Source: Arcanobacterium_A bovis (GTDB lineage: Bacteria; Actinomycetota; Actinomycetes; Actinomycetales; Actinomycetaceae). Taken from it: a stretch of 64,000 nt of DNA. This document shows positions 42,347 through 51,311 of the stretch, piece by piece. The position numbers and the translations under genes are program-made. Below the pieces are notes generated by a model, which ran no database searches, had not been told where the DNA came from, and saw only the letters and a program-made list of their open reading frames with translations. Within the stretch, counting starts at the first letter, position 1, and every line of letters begins with the position of its first letter. The stretch lies in NCBI RefSeq assembly GCF_042655305.1, contig NZ_JBHSLR010000009.1. One strand, given 5' to 3'.

Positions 42347-43624
42347 TTAGCGAAGTTCTTCTGGTAGTTTCCCGACTACGTCCTTTACTCGCTGGGATTG
42401 TTCTTTCAAAGTCACGAATATGACGTCCGCTGTTTCAACTACGATCGCATCCGGAACACCCACGATGACCACTGGTTTTGAGTGTGTATAAACGATCGTT
42501 CCATTCGCGTCATCCGTTACAACAGGTTGCACCGAACCTCCCGGAGCAATCTGTACGACGGCGTCGCCATCCTTGTCGTTGCTACCAGACGATTCGCTTA
42601 CAATCGCCTCAGCGTCGCAATAAGTGCTCGAATCACAAGCACTTTTCTTTTCAGCGAGAACCTCTCCAAGTGATCGATAGTCACCCACATCTGACCAGCC
42701 CATACTCGCAGGCACGACGGCGACTCCCCCACGCTGCGCTAACGGTTCAGCGATAGCATGATCTATGGCGATCTTCTTGAGATTTACCCATAGATCATCC
42801 ATCACTGAGCTTCTCTGCGGAGTATCCCACGCACGGGCTATGCTCAATATCCCCTCGTACAACTGTGGCTCAAAGGCTTGCAAGGCAGCAAGTAATACAT
42901 CCGTGCGGAATACGAACATTCCAGCATTCCACATGTACTGCCCACTTGCCACGAACTCCCGGGACCGATCCTGGTTCGGTTTCTCCATAAATTCCGAAAC
43001 GTCATACACGGTGAGTGGAGATTGATAACTGCACCGCTTTGCTAGGTGAATGTAACCAAAACCTGTTGCAGCATACTCAGGTTCGATGCCAACGGTGGCA
43101 ATTTTCCCATCGCGAGCTGCCACAATTGCTGATTTCACTGCAGCAATAAACACATCTTCACGCGCGATCATATGATCGGCTGCGAAGGAGCCTGCGACTA
43201 TAGAGCCATGCCGCTCCTGTAAGACGGCGGCTGCCAAACCGATCGCCGCCATGGAGTCGCGTCCGCATGGCTCAGCGATGAACTGTGTTGATGGTAAGTG
43301 CGTGAGCTGGGATTGTACAGCGTCCAGATGGGCTTCACCAGTCACCACTAATACGCGATCCTCGGCGAGTGGCTTGAGTCTTTGCACGGTTGATTGCAAC
43401 ATACTTTGCCCGCAAGACGTGAGATCAGCCAAGAATTTTGGCGACCGAGCCCGTGAAAGCGGCCAAAGCCGAGTACCGGCTCCACCTGCTGGAATGATGG
43501 CGTAAAAATCCTGAATTGGTTCTTGCGACTCGCAGACAGGCTGGTGTGTACCGCCGTCACGCTCATGCATACCACCGGCAGGCTCGCGCCAATTAGTTTC
43601 CTCAGCGTGATGGCTTTGGCTCAT
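42347..43624 (-). CDS. manC: Mannose-1-phosphate guanylyltransferase
   Basis: 425 residues. Makes GDP-mannose from mannose-1-phosphate and GTP. After a 40-residue variable N-terminus: nucleotide loop IIPAGGAGTRLWPLSRARSPKFL (about 44-66), LTSCGQSMLQSTVQRL, IAEPCGRDSMAAIGLAA, and FMEKP. The C-terminal beta-helix is partial and no isomerase domain is fused. The first 23 bases overlap the end of the BrkB gene. GDP-mannose would feed mannosylated glycolipids or surface glycans. Confidence 0.92.
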   Translation of the reverse strand: MSQSHHAEETNWREPAGGMHERDGGTHQPVCESQEPIQDFYAIIPAGGAGTRLWPLSRARSPKFLADLTSCGQSMLQSTVQRLKPLAEDRVLVVTGEAHLDAVQSQLTHLPSTQFIAEPCGRDSMAAIGLAAAVLQERHGSIVAGSFAADHMIAREDVFIAAVKSAIVAARDGKIATVGIEPEYAATGFGYIHLAKRCSYQSPLTVYDVSEFMEKPNQDRSREFVASGQYMWNAGMFVFRTDVLLAALQAFEPQLYEGILSIARAWDTPQRSSVMDDLWVNLKKIAIDHAIAEPLAQRGGVAVVPASMGWSDVGDYRSLGEVLAEKKSACDSSTYCDAEAIVSESSGSNDKDGDAVVQIAPGGSVQPVVTDDANGTIVYTHSKPVVIVGVPDAIVVETADVIFVTLKEQSQRVKDVVGKLPEELR

Positions 43625-44891
43625 TACCCTTTTCCTCTTTCACCTGTTCCGAGTCTTTAGCCTGTTCTTTGGCTTCTTTTTCGGTTGCTTTCGCCATCTC
43701 TTTCGCTTTTCCAGCCGCCTTTGTATTGAGCTTGTCAATCAAGCCACGGCGCAAATCAGGCAAAACAATTCCCGAAATCGGATCATGCTCCCAATCGAGA
43801 GTATATAGATCCGACTTGGTAACGTAATTCGGAGTTTCGTCAATATGCGGGTAGTAAGCCTTAGTGATCGCAAGCTGCTCAGGCGGATTAGCAATGAATG
43901 CACCTGCCTGTAAGGTAACACGCGCAATCAGGTTCACCCACAGTAGGATCGTAGCAATAGCAGCAAAAGGAGCAAGTAAAGCGTTATTTGAAACGGACGA
44001 TACTGCCGTCGTACCTATGATACGCAGCACCGACGAAGCGAAACCGGCCAGTGCTGAACCAAGTAACAGATCGCGGCGTGGTGCGCGTGCGCCGGCCATA
44101 TAACGGAAGATGAACATAAAGACAAGCGTGTCAATAACCAGACCGATGATGAACGTACCGCCATTGAGAATCACATTGCCCCAGCTATCGGGCAAGCCGA
44201 TCAAATCAAAGAGCTGCTCTGAGAAAAAGGCCGTTACGGTGCTCAGACCCACTGACGTAAGTACACCTAATCCAATAACCACAAAACCTGCCAAATCCAG
44301 CAGTTTTGCCTTCGCAAAATTCGTTGGGATGCGAGCCAAGCCGAACATCGCTTGAATAGCAGTACGCAAACCTGCCATCAACGACAACGCCGACCACAGC
44401 AGCACAAATATCGACACTAAAGTGATGAGGTTGAATGGATTATCGACGATGAGCGACTGTGGATCAATCAGACCTTTCGGCGCTGATTCAGTCTTCAAAA
44501 TCCCTGGTAACGAGGTATTGACAGCCTCCACAATTTTATCGAAGAGCGCCTTATTTCCGCCCACAATAACTGAGAAGGCGGTAAAAGCTATGGTGAGAGC
44601 TCCAGCAATCGCAAAGAGAGCAGAATATGCGAGTCCGCCGGCGAGTAAAGCGCCTCGCACTGCTCCGTAGCGTTGCAGTGCACGCATGATCCGCAAACCG
44701 TTCACGTATGCCATAATTTGGTTAATTTTTGACATGAGGGAGTCATCGTCTGGGTGCTTAGCCTGCTCGTTCTCCCAGGTGGCAGTGGCGTCAAGCGCCC
44801 CTTCCAAATCTCGATTCACTGCCTCGAAATCCTGCACATCCGTACCCTGCTCCACCGAACTGCGCTTAGTTTTGCTTGTCATAGTGCCCAT
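43602..44891 (-). CDS. YihY/BrkB family membrane protein
   Basis: 429 residues. A cytosolic N-terminal segment (1-75), six membrane helices (about 85-360) with the family motif YSALFAIAGALTIAFTAF near the first helix, NVILNGGTFIIGLVIDTLVFMFIFRYM and the TILLWVNLIARVTLQAGAFIA end, then a Lys/Glu-rich tail of about 60 residues (repeated KEKAKE-type heptads). Function unknown; despite the BrkB name it is not an RNase or a proven virulence factor. Lies between xthA and manC. Confidence 0.9.
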   Translation of the reverse strand: MGTMTSKTKRSSVEQGTDVQDFEAVNRDLEGALDATATWENEQAKHPDDDSLMSKINQIMAYVNGLRIMRALQRYGAVRGALLAGGLAYSALFAIAGALTIAFTAFSVIVGGNKALFDKIVEAVNTSLPGILKTESAPKGLIDPQSLIVDNPFNLITLVSIFVLLWSALSLMAGLRTAIQAMFGLARIPTNFAKAKLLDLAGFVVIGLGVLTSVGLSTVTAFFSEQLFDLIGLPDSWGNVILNGGTFIIGLVIDTLVFMFIFRYMAGARAPRRDLLLGSALAGFASSVLRIIGTTAVSSVSNNALLAPFAAIATILLWVNLIARVTLQAGAFIANPPEQLAITKAYYPHIDETPNYVTKSDLYTLDWEHDPISGIVLPDLRRGLIDKLNTKAAGKAKEMAKATEKEAKEQAKDSEQVKEEKGNEPKPSR

Positions 44892-44900
44892 GATTGCCCC

Positions 44901-45740
44901 TTAGTTCTCTCGGTATTCAATGATTAATGGAGCATGATCCGACCAGCGTTGATCGCGCCCTTGCGCTCTATCAACCCGTTGCCACTGCGCACAATCGGCA
45001 AGTTCGGGATTGGTCATCTGATAGTCAATACGCCAGCCCACATTGTTATCGAAAGCGCGCCCGCGCTGTGACCACCACGTGTATGGACCTTGCTCATCGC
45101 CCACGAGAGCTCGCTGCGTATCCACATAACCTAGCTCTCCAAACCAACGGTCAAGATATGCAATTTCCGGATCGAGAACACCGGCAGTCTTGTTGTGGTT
45201 CGGTTTCCAATTCTTAATATCACGCTCCGTGTGCACAATATTAAAATCGCCTCCCACCAGCACATGTGCTAGTTCTCGCGATTGTTTGAGTTGTTCGAGG
45301 CGTGCAGTGACGCGGTCCAGATGGGCGTATTTCGCTTCCATTTTCTCTGGCTTATCAGCCACACCAGAATGGAGATATGCACTGATAAAAGTGGTGTTGA
45401 ACTGGGGAATATCTACTTCTACCCAACGTCCAGTATCCACGGGAAGTTCCATTGCGCCGTCGTCCAAACCTTCGGCGATCCCCAAACGCACCGCCGAAAC
45501 CTCCACGGTGTTCTTTACTGCGACGGCGACACCGGCACGTCCGGCGAGCAAAGAGGCTTGCTGGTAGACGGCGTACTGCCCACCAAGCAGATCCGGAACC
45601 AGCTCCTCAGGAGCGCGCACTTCTTGCAGCAACAAAACATCAGGTTGAACGTCAGAAAGCCACTGCGGCATTCCTTTTCGAACTGCGGCACGTAAGCCAT
45701 TAACATTGCAGGTCGCAATCAGCATAGACACTCCAGACAT
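44901..45740 (-). CDS. xthA: Exodeoxyribonuclease III / AP endonuclease
   Basis: 279 residues. Base-excision repair nuclease. EEP fold: ATCNVNGLRAAVRKGM at the start with Asn, LLQEVRAPEE with metal-binding Glu, SAYLHSG, VGGDFNIVHTERDIKNW (Asp/Asn pair) and WSDHAPLIIEY with the catalytic Asp-His. Spaced 9 bases from the next gene, brkB, so probably one transcript xthA-brkB-manC. Confidence 0.95.
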   Translation of the reverse strand: MSGVSMLIATCNVNGLRAAVRKGMPQWLSDVQPDVLLLQEVRAPEELVPDLLGGQYAVYQQASLLAGRAGVAVAVKNTVEVSAVRLGIAEGLDDGAMELPVDTGRWVEVDIPQFNTTFISAYLHSGVADKPEKMEAKYAHLDRVTARLEQLKQSRELAHVLVGGDFNIVHTERDIKNWKPNHNKTAGVLDPEIAYLDRWFGELGYVDTQRALVGDEQGPYTWWSQRGRAFDNNVGWRIDYQMTNPELADCAQWQRVDRAQGRDQRWSDHAPLIIEYREN

Positions 45741-45779
45741 GTGAGAAAGAGGTTATGCCAATTCTACCGAAAGCAGAAA

Positions 45780-45827
45780 CGTGTGCTGGGTGGTTTTCGC
45801 CCTCAGCGGTGAACCACCCAGCACACG
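45780..45827. terminator. Long hairpin after folD
   Basis: 16-bp perfect stem CGTGTGCTGGGTGGTT / AACCACCCAGCACACG, 16-base loop. Lies between folD and the following minus-strand gene xthA, so it probably ends the glyA-folD transcript; no T-tract. Confidence 0.65.
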
Positions 45828-45882
45828 TTGAAGTGAGCATTACGGCATTCAGAGTTTATTCAACTCCAGAACTTCCAAGCCC

Positions 45883-46770
45883 TTATGAAGTAGCAGGAAG
45901 CATTTCCGCTGCTTCCACTACGTTTACCAGAAGCATTGCTCGTGTCATTGGCCCGACCCCGCCCGGATTTGGAGAAAGCCAACCAGCAACACGTGCAACA
46001 TCTGGATGCACATCACCTAAAATTTTAGATTTGCCGGTGGATTCGTTGCGCTCGCGCGTCACTCCCACGTCGAATACAGCAGCTCCGGGCCGTACCATCT
46101 CAGGTTTGAGCAGGTGAGCGACGCCGGTTGCCACCACAACGATATCCGCACGCTTGGTGTGTTCAGCAAGGTCACGGGTGCCGATATGACATCCGTCCAC
46201 CGTAGCATTGATTGAGGTGTGTGATAGCAACACAGACAGCGGCCGCCCTACGGTGCTACCGAGTCCTACCGCGCACACATTGGCACCGTCCCACGTAACT
46301 CCCCCGCGTCGACCCAATTCCACAATTCCTCGTGGTGTACAAGGGATCGGACTCGTGAAGGGTTTATCGTTGTTTAGCAGGAGTTTTCCAAGGTTATACG
46401 GGTGCAAGCCATCGGCGTCTTTAGCCGGATTGATGGCTGCCAGAACGTCGTCGGCATCAATACCGGGCGGCAAGGGAAGCTGCACGATATAGCCAGTACA
46501 TTCTTGTGCGTCGTTCAAATCCCGAACGGCCGCCAGCACGTCATTTTTGGTAGCAGATTCAGGCAAATCAATGCGCATCGAAGCGATCCCCACATCAGCA
46601 CAGTCCTGATGCTTACCTCCAACATAAATTTTTGAAGCGGGATCACTGCCGACGAGAATTGTCCCTAATCCCGGGTGCACACCCTTGTTTTTGAGGGCTT
46701 CCACCCGAAGTCGGAGCTCATCCTTGATTTGCGAAGCTACAGCTTTTCCATCAAGTCTGATCGCGTTCAT
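45883..46770 (-). CDS. folD: Methylenetetrahydrofolate dehydrogenase/cyclohydrolase
   Basis: 295 residues. Interconverts 5,10-methylene-, 5,10-methenyl- and 10-formyl-THF. Motifs: ILVGSDPASKIYVGGKHQDC with the catalytic Lys/Tyr (about 40-59), GYIVQLPLPPG, DVDG-like KDADGLHP, TPRGIVELGRRGG and the NADP site VGLGSTVGRPLSVLL. Overlaps glyA (ATGA), so translation is coupled to the upstream riboswitch-controlled gene. Confidence 0.96.
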   Translation of the reverse strand: MNAIRLDGKAVASQIKDELRLRVEALKNKGVHPGLGTILVGSDPASKIYVGGKHQDCADVGIASMRIDLPESATKNDVLAAVRDLNDAQECTGYIVQLPLPPGIDADDVLAAINPAKDADGLHPYNLGKLLLNNDKPFTSPIPCTPRGIVELGRRGGVTWDGANVCAVGLGSTVGRPLSVLLSHTSINATVDGCHIGTRDLAEHTKRADIVVVATGVAHLLKPEMVRPGAAVFDVGVTRERNESTGKSKILGDVHPDVARVAGWLSPNPGGVGPMTRAMLLVNVVEAAEMLPATS

Positions 46771-48065
46771 GCTAGATGAGTCTGATCAAGGCCAGGATAC
46801 AGCGGGAACTTCTCGGTGAGCTTCGCCGTGCGAGCTCGCAGAGCAGGAATATCAGCAGATGCGCCGTCACGCAAAGCAGTGGCGATAATATCGGCAACTT
46901 CCGTGAACTCAGCAGCGCCAAAACCACGGGTGGCCAACGCCGGAGTGCCAATACGCAAACCGGAGGTAACAGCCGGTGGACGTGGATCAAATGGTACTGA
47001 GTTACGGTTGACAGTGATACCAACCTCATCGAGCAAATCTTCGGCTTCTTGCCCATTCATCTGCGCATTACGCAGATCAACAAGCACAAGATGCACATCC
47101 GTTCCGCCCGATACCACGGCAATATTCTTTTCTACGACGTCGGCCTGCATCAGTCGATTTGCGAGGATCTTAGCGCCTTCAAGCGTGCGAACTTGCCGAT
47201 CTTTGAACTCAGGCGTAGCCGCGATCTTCATTGCGATAGCTTTCGCTGCCACCACATGCATGAGCGGTCCACCCTGCTGACCAGGAAATACTGCCGAATT
47301 GAGTTTCTTTCCAAGCGGCTCAAATTCCTTTGCCAAAATCATGCCTGACCGTGGACCACCGATGGTCTTGTGGATCGTCGTGGTAACGACGTCGGCGTAA
47401 TCCACTGGATTTGGATGCAGACCTGCCGCAACGAGTCCTGCGAAATGCGCCATATCTACCCACAAATATGCGCCAACTTCATCAGCGATGGCTCGGAATG
47501 CAGCAAAATCAAGCTGGCGTGGATAAGCGGACCAACCGGCAATAATAAGCTTTGGCTTCGTTTCGAGTGCCTTGGCACGCACCTCATCCATATCGATGAG
47601 GTAGTCCTTCTCCGAAACACCGTAAGCTACCATATTGAAATTCTTGCCGGAGAAGTTGAGCTTCATTCCATGGGTGAGATGTCCACCGTGTGCAAGTTCC
47701 AAGCCCATCACGGTATCGCCTGGATTGACTAGTGCATGATAAATCGCTGCATTTGCCTGTGCGCCCGAGTGTGGCTGCACATTAACGTATCCTGCGCCGA
47801 AAACTTCTTTGGCCCGATCACGCGCAAGATTCTCTACGATATCAACGTGCTCACACCCGCCGTAATAGCGACGCCCAGGATAGCCCTCTGCATATTTATT
47901 CGTAAGCACTGAGCCTTGTGCTTGGAGCACTGCTCGCGGCACAAAATTCTCTGACGCGATCATTTCCAGAGTATTACGCTGGCGTTCTAATTCGAGATCA
48001 AGTACGCGAGCTACATCTGGATCAAGTTCTGCGAGCGATTGATTGAGCAAATCGTTCGATGCCAT
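46767..48065 (-). CDS. glyA: Serine hydroxymethyltransferase
   Basis: 432 residues. PLP enzyme converting serine and THF to glycine and methylene-THF. Motifs: ENFVPRAVLQAQGSVLTNKYAEGYPGRRYYGG, GHLTHGM, DMAHFAGLVAAG and the PLP lysine in DVVTTTIHKTIGGPRSGM. Controlled by a ZTP riboswitch in its leader, and followed by folD. Confidence 0.97.
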   Translation of the reverse strand: MASNDLLNQSLAELDPDVARVLDLELERQRNTLEMIASENFVPRAVLQAQGSVLTNKYAEGYPGRRYYGGCEHVDIVENLARDRAKEVFGAGYVNVQPHSGAQANAAIYHALVNPGDTVMGLELAHGGHLTHGMKLNFSGKNFNMVAYGVSEKDYLIDMDEVRAKALETKPKLIIAGWSAYPRQLDFAAFRAIADEVGAYLWVDMAHFAGLVAAGLHPNPVDYADVVTTTIHKTIGGPRSGMILAKEFEPLGKKLNSAVFPGQQGGPLMHVVAAKAIAMKIAATPEFKDRQVRTLEGAKILANRLMQADVVEKNIAVVSGGTDVHLVLVDLRNAQMNGQEAEDLLDEVGITVNRNSVPFDPRPPAVTSGLRIGTPALATRGFGAAEFTEVADIIATALRDGASADIPALRARTAKLTEKFPLYPGLDQTHLA

Positions 48066-48126
48066 TCTGGCTGTCCTCCTGCAGTGTTTCTAGTGGCAGT
48101 GCGCGTGCAAGCTGCACTGTTCGATC

Positions 48127-48202
48127 ACTTGCCCAGGCGAGCGACTAGCGATCCTCTGTTTGTCCGCTCCCCGGTGGTGACCACCTCAGGCGCCAGTTGC
48201 GG
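48127..48202 (-). promoter_or_regulatory. ZTP (pfl) riboswitch ahead of glyA
   Basis: Minus strand from 48202: TCCGCAACTGGCGCCTGA, hairpin GGTGG-TCA-CCACC, CGGGGAGCGGA closing the first domain, a short linker, then the conserved CGCTCGCCTGGGCA pseudoknot-forming segment ending near 48127. These are the hallmark elements of the pfl motif, which binds ZTP (purine intermediate signalling lack of 10-formyl-THF) and raises one-carbon genes. Downstream come a CAGTGC/GCACTG hairpin and GGAGG close to the ATG with no T-run, suggesting translational control. Confidence 0.9.
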
Positions 48203-48382
48203 ATGAGTTCATTCTATCCCACTTCCGCATAGGCAACAGTGTGATCCATCATTCGGAAATGTGAAAATGCTCCAGCTTCCTCTTTCTGAGACGATTTTCT
48301 GAGCAAGTATTTACGCGACGCCGTCATTTTTCATACTCTGAGCACACGCGCGAACATTTTTTGCGTGCTTTATGCTGGAAGA

Positions 48383-49231
48383 ATGAATTCAGAGAAACTC
48401 GTCTTGACAATGTCGTGCCCCGATAAACCCGGAATTGTTTACGCCGTTACAGGTCTGCTCGCATCCGTGGGCGGCAATATTCTCGAATCCCAGCAGTACA
48501 ATGACGACGCCGAGGGCCGGTTTTTCATCCGAATCGAAGCTTTTGTTCCAGGTGGCAAAAGCACAATTGAAGCGGCTATGACGCAGCTCGCCCAAAACTA
48601 TTCAATGGACTTCCGTATTGCGGAAATTGATAAGCCAGTTCGTACCCTCATTATGGTTACAAAAGAGAGCCATTGCCTTTCGGATTTGTTGGCAAAACAT
48701 CGCGACGGGCGCCTTCCGATTGACATTGCCGCTGTAGTGGGAAATCACGAAGATCTGCGGTCAATCGCCGAGTTTTACGAACAAGAATTCATATATATCC
48801 CGATTACAGCGCAATCAAAGCAAGAAGCCGAACAAGAGCTCCTCAATATCGTGCGTGAGCGGGAAGTGGAGCTTGTAGTTTTGGCTCGTTATATGCAGAT
48901 TCTTTCTCCCGAGCTGTGCCAAATTTTGGCGGGGAATGTTATTAACATTCACCATTCTTTCTTACCGTCGTTCAAAGGAGCTCGCCCCTATGCGCAGGCT
49001 CATCAACGCGGCGTGAAACTCATCGGCGCTACAGCTCATTACGTCACAATGGATCTAGATGAAGGCCCCATTATCGAACAAGACGTGGTTCGCGTGGCTC
49101 ATAACGACACTCTTCACGACCTCGTTGCCAAAGGTGCGGAAGTCGAACGGCAAGTTCTCTCCCGTGCAGTACGTTGGCACGCTGAGCACCGCGTACTCAT
49201 GAACGGTAGCCGCACGGTTATTTTCAGCTAG
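48383..49231 (+). CDS. purU: Formyltetrahydrofolate deformylase
   Basis: 282 residues from the ATG at 48383 with GGAAGA upstream. Hydrolyses 10-formyl-THF to formate and THF. N-terminal ACT domain (MSCPDKPGIVYAVTGLLAS; about 7-85), C-terminal formyltransferase-like domain with INIHHSFLPSFKGARPY (Asn and His of the active site) and GATAHYVTMDLDEGPII with the catalytic Asp. Divergent from glyA across the riboswitch region; convergent with the response regulator (4-base overlap). Confidence 0.96.
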   Translation: MNSEKLVLTMSCPDKPGIVYAVTGLLASVGGNILESQQYNDDAEGRFFIRIEAFVPGGKSTIEAAMTQLAQNYSMDFRIAEIDKPVRTLIMVTKESHCLSDLLAKHRDGRLPIDIAAVVGNHEDLRSIAEFYEQEFIYIPITAQSKQEAEQELLNIVREREVELVVLARYMQILSPELCQILAGNVINIHHSFLPSFKGARPYAQAHQRGVKLIGATAHYVTMDLDEGPIIEQDVVRVAHNDTLHDLVAKGAEVERQVLSRAVRWHAEHRVLMNGSRTVIFS

Positions 49232-49887
49232 TTAATCCCGCGCGCGGCCGCCCAGCGTGACAGCTCGCGCCGGTTCGAGAGCTGCAATTTCCTTAGTACC
49301 GCAGACACGTGCGTTTCCACCGTCTTTATTGAAATGTACAGTTCAGTGGCAACCTCTCGATAGGTATAGCCGCGCGCAATCAAACGCATAACCTCTTTTT
49401 CGCGCGTTGACAACGCATCGAGATCAGGATCGGCCGAGCCATGCGTTGGTCCTGCACCACCGAATGCGTCAAGAACGAAACCTGCTAGGCGAGGTGAGAA
49501 CGCGGCGTCGCCACCAGCCACACGTTTAACAGCTTCTACCAGCTCATCAGTATTGATCGATTTGGTCACGTAACCGCGAGCGCCTGCGCGAATAACCGAT
49601 ACGACGTCGTCGGCCGCATCAGAAACAGATAGCGCGAGAAAACGCGGGGTGTGCTCGAGCCCGAGCGCCAAAATTCGTTGTACAACCTCAGCACCGCCAC
49701 CACCGTTTCCTCCGGGCAAGTGAACGTCGAGAAGCACGACGTCGCAGGGCACAGTGCGGATTGTATCCACAGCCGAACCGACGTCGGCGGCCTCCCCCAC
49801 AATTCTAAAATCAGGCTCAGCATTTTTGAGCTGCATAGAAACCCCGGTCCGCACGAGGTCGTGATCATCAACAATGATAATATCCAC
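49228..49887 (-). CDS. LuxR/NarL-family response regulator (PspC-linked)
   Basis: 219 residues. Receiver domain with the acidic pair DDHD (7-10), phospho-acceptor Asp in VVLLDVHLPGG (about 55), and switch Lys in YVTKSI. GGNGGGGAEV is a Gly-rich loop insert next to the phosphorylation site. C-terminal LuxR helix-turn-helix LSTREKEVMRLIARGYTYREVATELYISIKTVETH (about 155-190). ATG adjoins the histidine kinase stop, forming a two-component operon. Confidence 0.95.
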   Translation of the reverse strand: MDIIIVDDHDLVRTGVSMQLKNAEPDFRIVGEAADVGSAVDTIRTVPCDVVLLDVHLPGGNGGGGAEVVQRILALGLEHTPRFLALSVSDAADDVVSVIRAGARGYVTKSINTDELVEAVKRVAGGDAAFSPRLAGFVLDAFGGAGPTHGSADPDLDALSTREKEVMRLIARGYTYREVATELYISIKTVETHVSAVLRKLQLSNRRELSRWAAARGIN

Positions 49888-51201
49888 TTATTTCTCACCT
49901 TCATTATTTATTAAGCTCATATAGACCTCTGTACCACCATTGGGCAGCGGGGTGCGAATTTTCACGTGTCCGCCTACGCGTTCCATGCGTCCGATAAGCG
50001 ATTCGCGGATACCAGCGCGATCTTCACCAATATTATCTAGATCGAATCCTTCACCGCGATCACGCACCCACACCGCCGATTCCGCATCGCTCAGCTCGGC
50101 ATACACCGAAACGGGATGACTTCCGCCGTGCTTACACGCATTTGTTATCGCTTCGCCAGCGGCAGCCACGAGCGCGTGCAGAGCGGGCGACGGCGAAGCG
50201 TCACCAGTGACGACGATGTCCACCTCATGCTGGTATCGGCGCTCAAGTTCTTGCACCACATCACGCAATTCGGTTGCGAGCGACGTGCCTGTTTCTGGCC
50301 GGTCCTCATACAGATACCGGCGCAAATCTTGCTCTTGAGAACGCGCCAGCATACTCACAACATCAGGCTCATGAGCCCGCGCGCGGATTAACGACAGCGT
50401 TTGCAATACCGAATCATGCAAGTGAGCTGCAATATCGGCGCGTTCAGCCTCACGGATTTTTTCTTCGTTAGTGTGGATCAGATTGGTGCGCAGTTGCGCC
50501 ATAATCGGAGCAATGACGAGTGCAATAGCTGCTAAAACGGCAATTCCAGTAAGGAACCCAGCAGCAATCGCTGAAATCCCGCCGCTGTAGGTAATCAATA
50601 GCACGGCGCCAATGGCGGAAATCGTGGCGCCGATAAGAACAGTCGAAAAAGAAACCGTTCCATCGGTGAGTGGTCCTGCCCAGGCGATCAAGCCACCACC
50701 GAGAATCAGGAGCATAAACAGAACCGGGTACGACCAGGTTCCAAATACATCTAGACCGCTCAATGCGATTGCAACAGCGCACAGTACTAAAAGAAGAATG
50801 AGCACGATATGGGTGGAGATGCTATTGCGCGGTTCTCGCTGCTCACGCTTGGTGTTTACAACATATTCAAGCGGGCGCACGATCCGTTGCTGTTCAACCG
50901 GAATGTCTAACGCAGGTGTGTAACGCGGCAACTGCACGGCAAGCACCAGGTAAATAATCGGGCTAACCATAAACGGGATCAATGCGAAGAACAGGAGTCG
51001 CCATATGGCAACGTGCCCACCCACATGAACCGATAGCCCTCGACACACTCCGGCAATAACCGCAGGTCTACGCCTCGCAAGCACTGGTCGTTGGCGAGCG
51101 CGCGGATCTCGCAGTTCCGAAAAATCGTATTTTTCCGATGCCGAATCATGGTTAGGATCGTGCAAAATGTTCACATTCAAGATGTTCCCATGAAATAGCA
51201 T
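49888..51201 (-). CDS. Sensor histidine kinase with N-terminal PspC domain
   Basis: 437 residues. The N-terminal PspC domain (about 35-95; RRPAVIAGVCRGLSVHVGG, IWRLLFFALIPF) is followed by further membrane helices (about 130-240), then HisKA_3 dimerisation with phospho-His in ADIAAHLHDSVLQTL and HATPase_c with EAITNACKHGG (N box), DRGEGFD and a GGHVKIRTPLPNGGTEVYM end. An envelope-stress sensor by architecture. Upstream in-frame starts differ; a GTG at about codon 10 is an alternative. Divergently transcribed from a large PspC protein, probably its target. Confidence 0.93.
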   Translation of the reverse strand: MLFHGNILNVNILHDPNHDSASEKYDFSELRDPRARQRPVLARRRPAVIAGVCRGLSVHVGGHVAIWRLLFFALIPFMVSPIIYLVLAVQLPRYTPALDIPVEQQRIVRPLEYVVNTKREQREPRNSISTHIVLILLLVLCAVAIALSGLDVFGTWSYPVLFMLLILGGGLIAWAGPLTDGTVSFSTVLIGATISAIGAVLLITYSGGISAIAAGFLTGIAVLAAIALVIAPIMAQLRTNLIHTNEEKIREAERADIAAHLHDSVLQTLSLIRARAHEPDVVSMLARSQEQDLRRYLYEDRPETGTSLATELRDVVQELERRYQHEVDIVVTGDASPSPALHALVAAAGEAITNACKHGGSHPVSVYAELSDAESAVWVRDRGEGFDLDNIGEDRAGIRESLIGRMERVGGHVKIRTPLPNGGTEVYMSLINNEGEK

Positions 51202-51220
51202 GAATAGAAAGGTGATCGCT

Positions 51221-51262
51221 ATAAATCAGGGTTTTTCATGAGGATAAATCAGGGTTCTTTCA
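51221..51262. promoter_or_regulatory. Direct repeat in the divergent PspC promoter region, candidate operator
   Basis: ATAAATCAGGGTTTTTCA at 51221 and ATAAATCAGGGTTCTTTCA at 51244, 23 bases apart (two helical turns), followed by CAGGGGGTTTCCTG. Located between the divergent sensor kinase and PspC genes, as expected for response-regulator binding. Confidence 0.6.
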
Positions 51263-51311
51263 GGGGGTTTCCTGATACAGATTCGCGTGCCAATGCGGGC
51301 AGAATTCAAGT

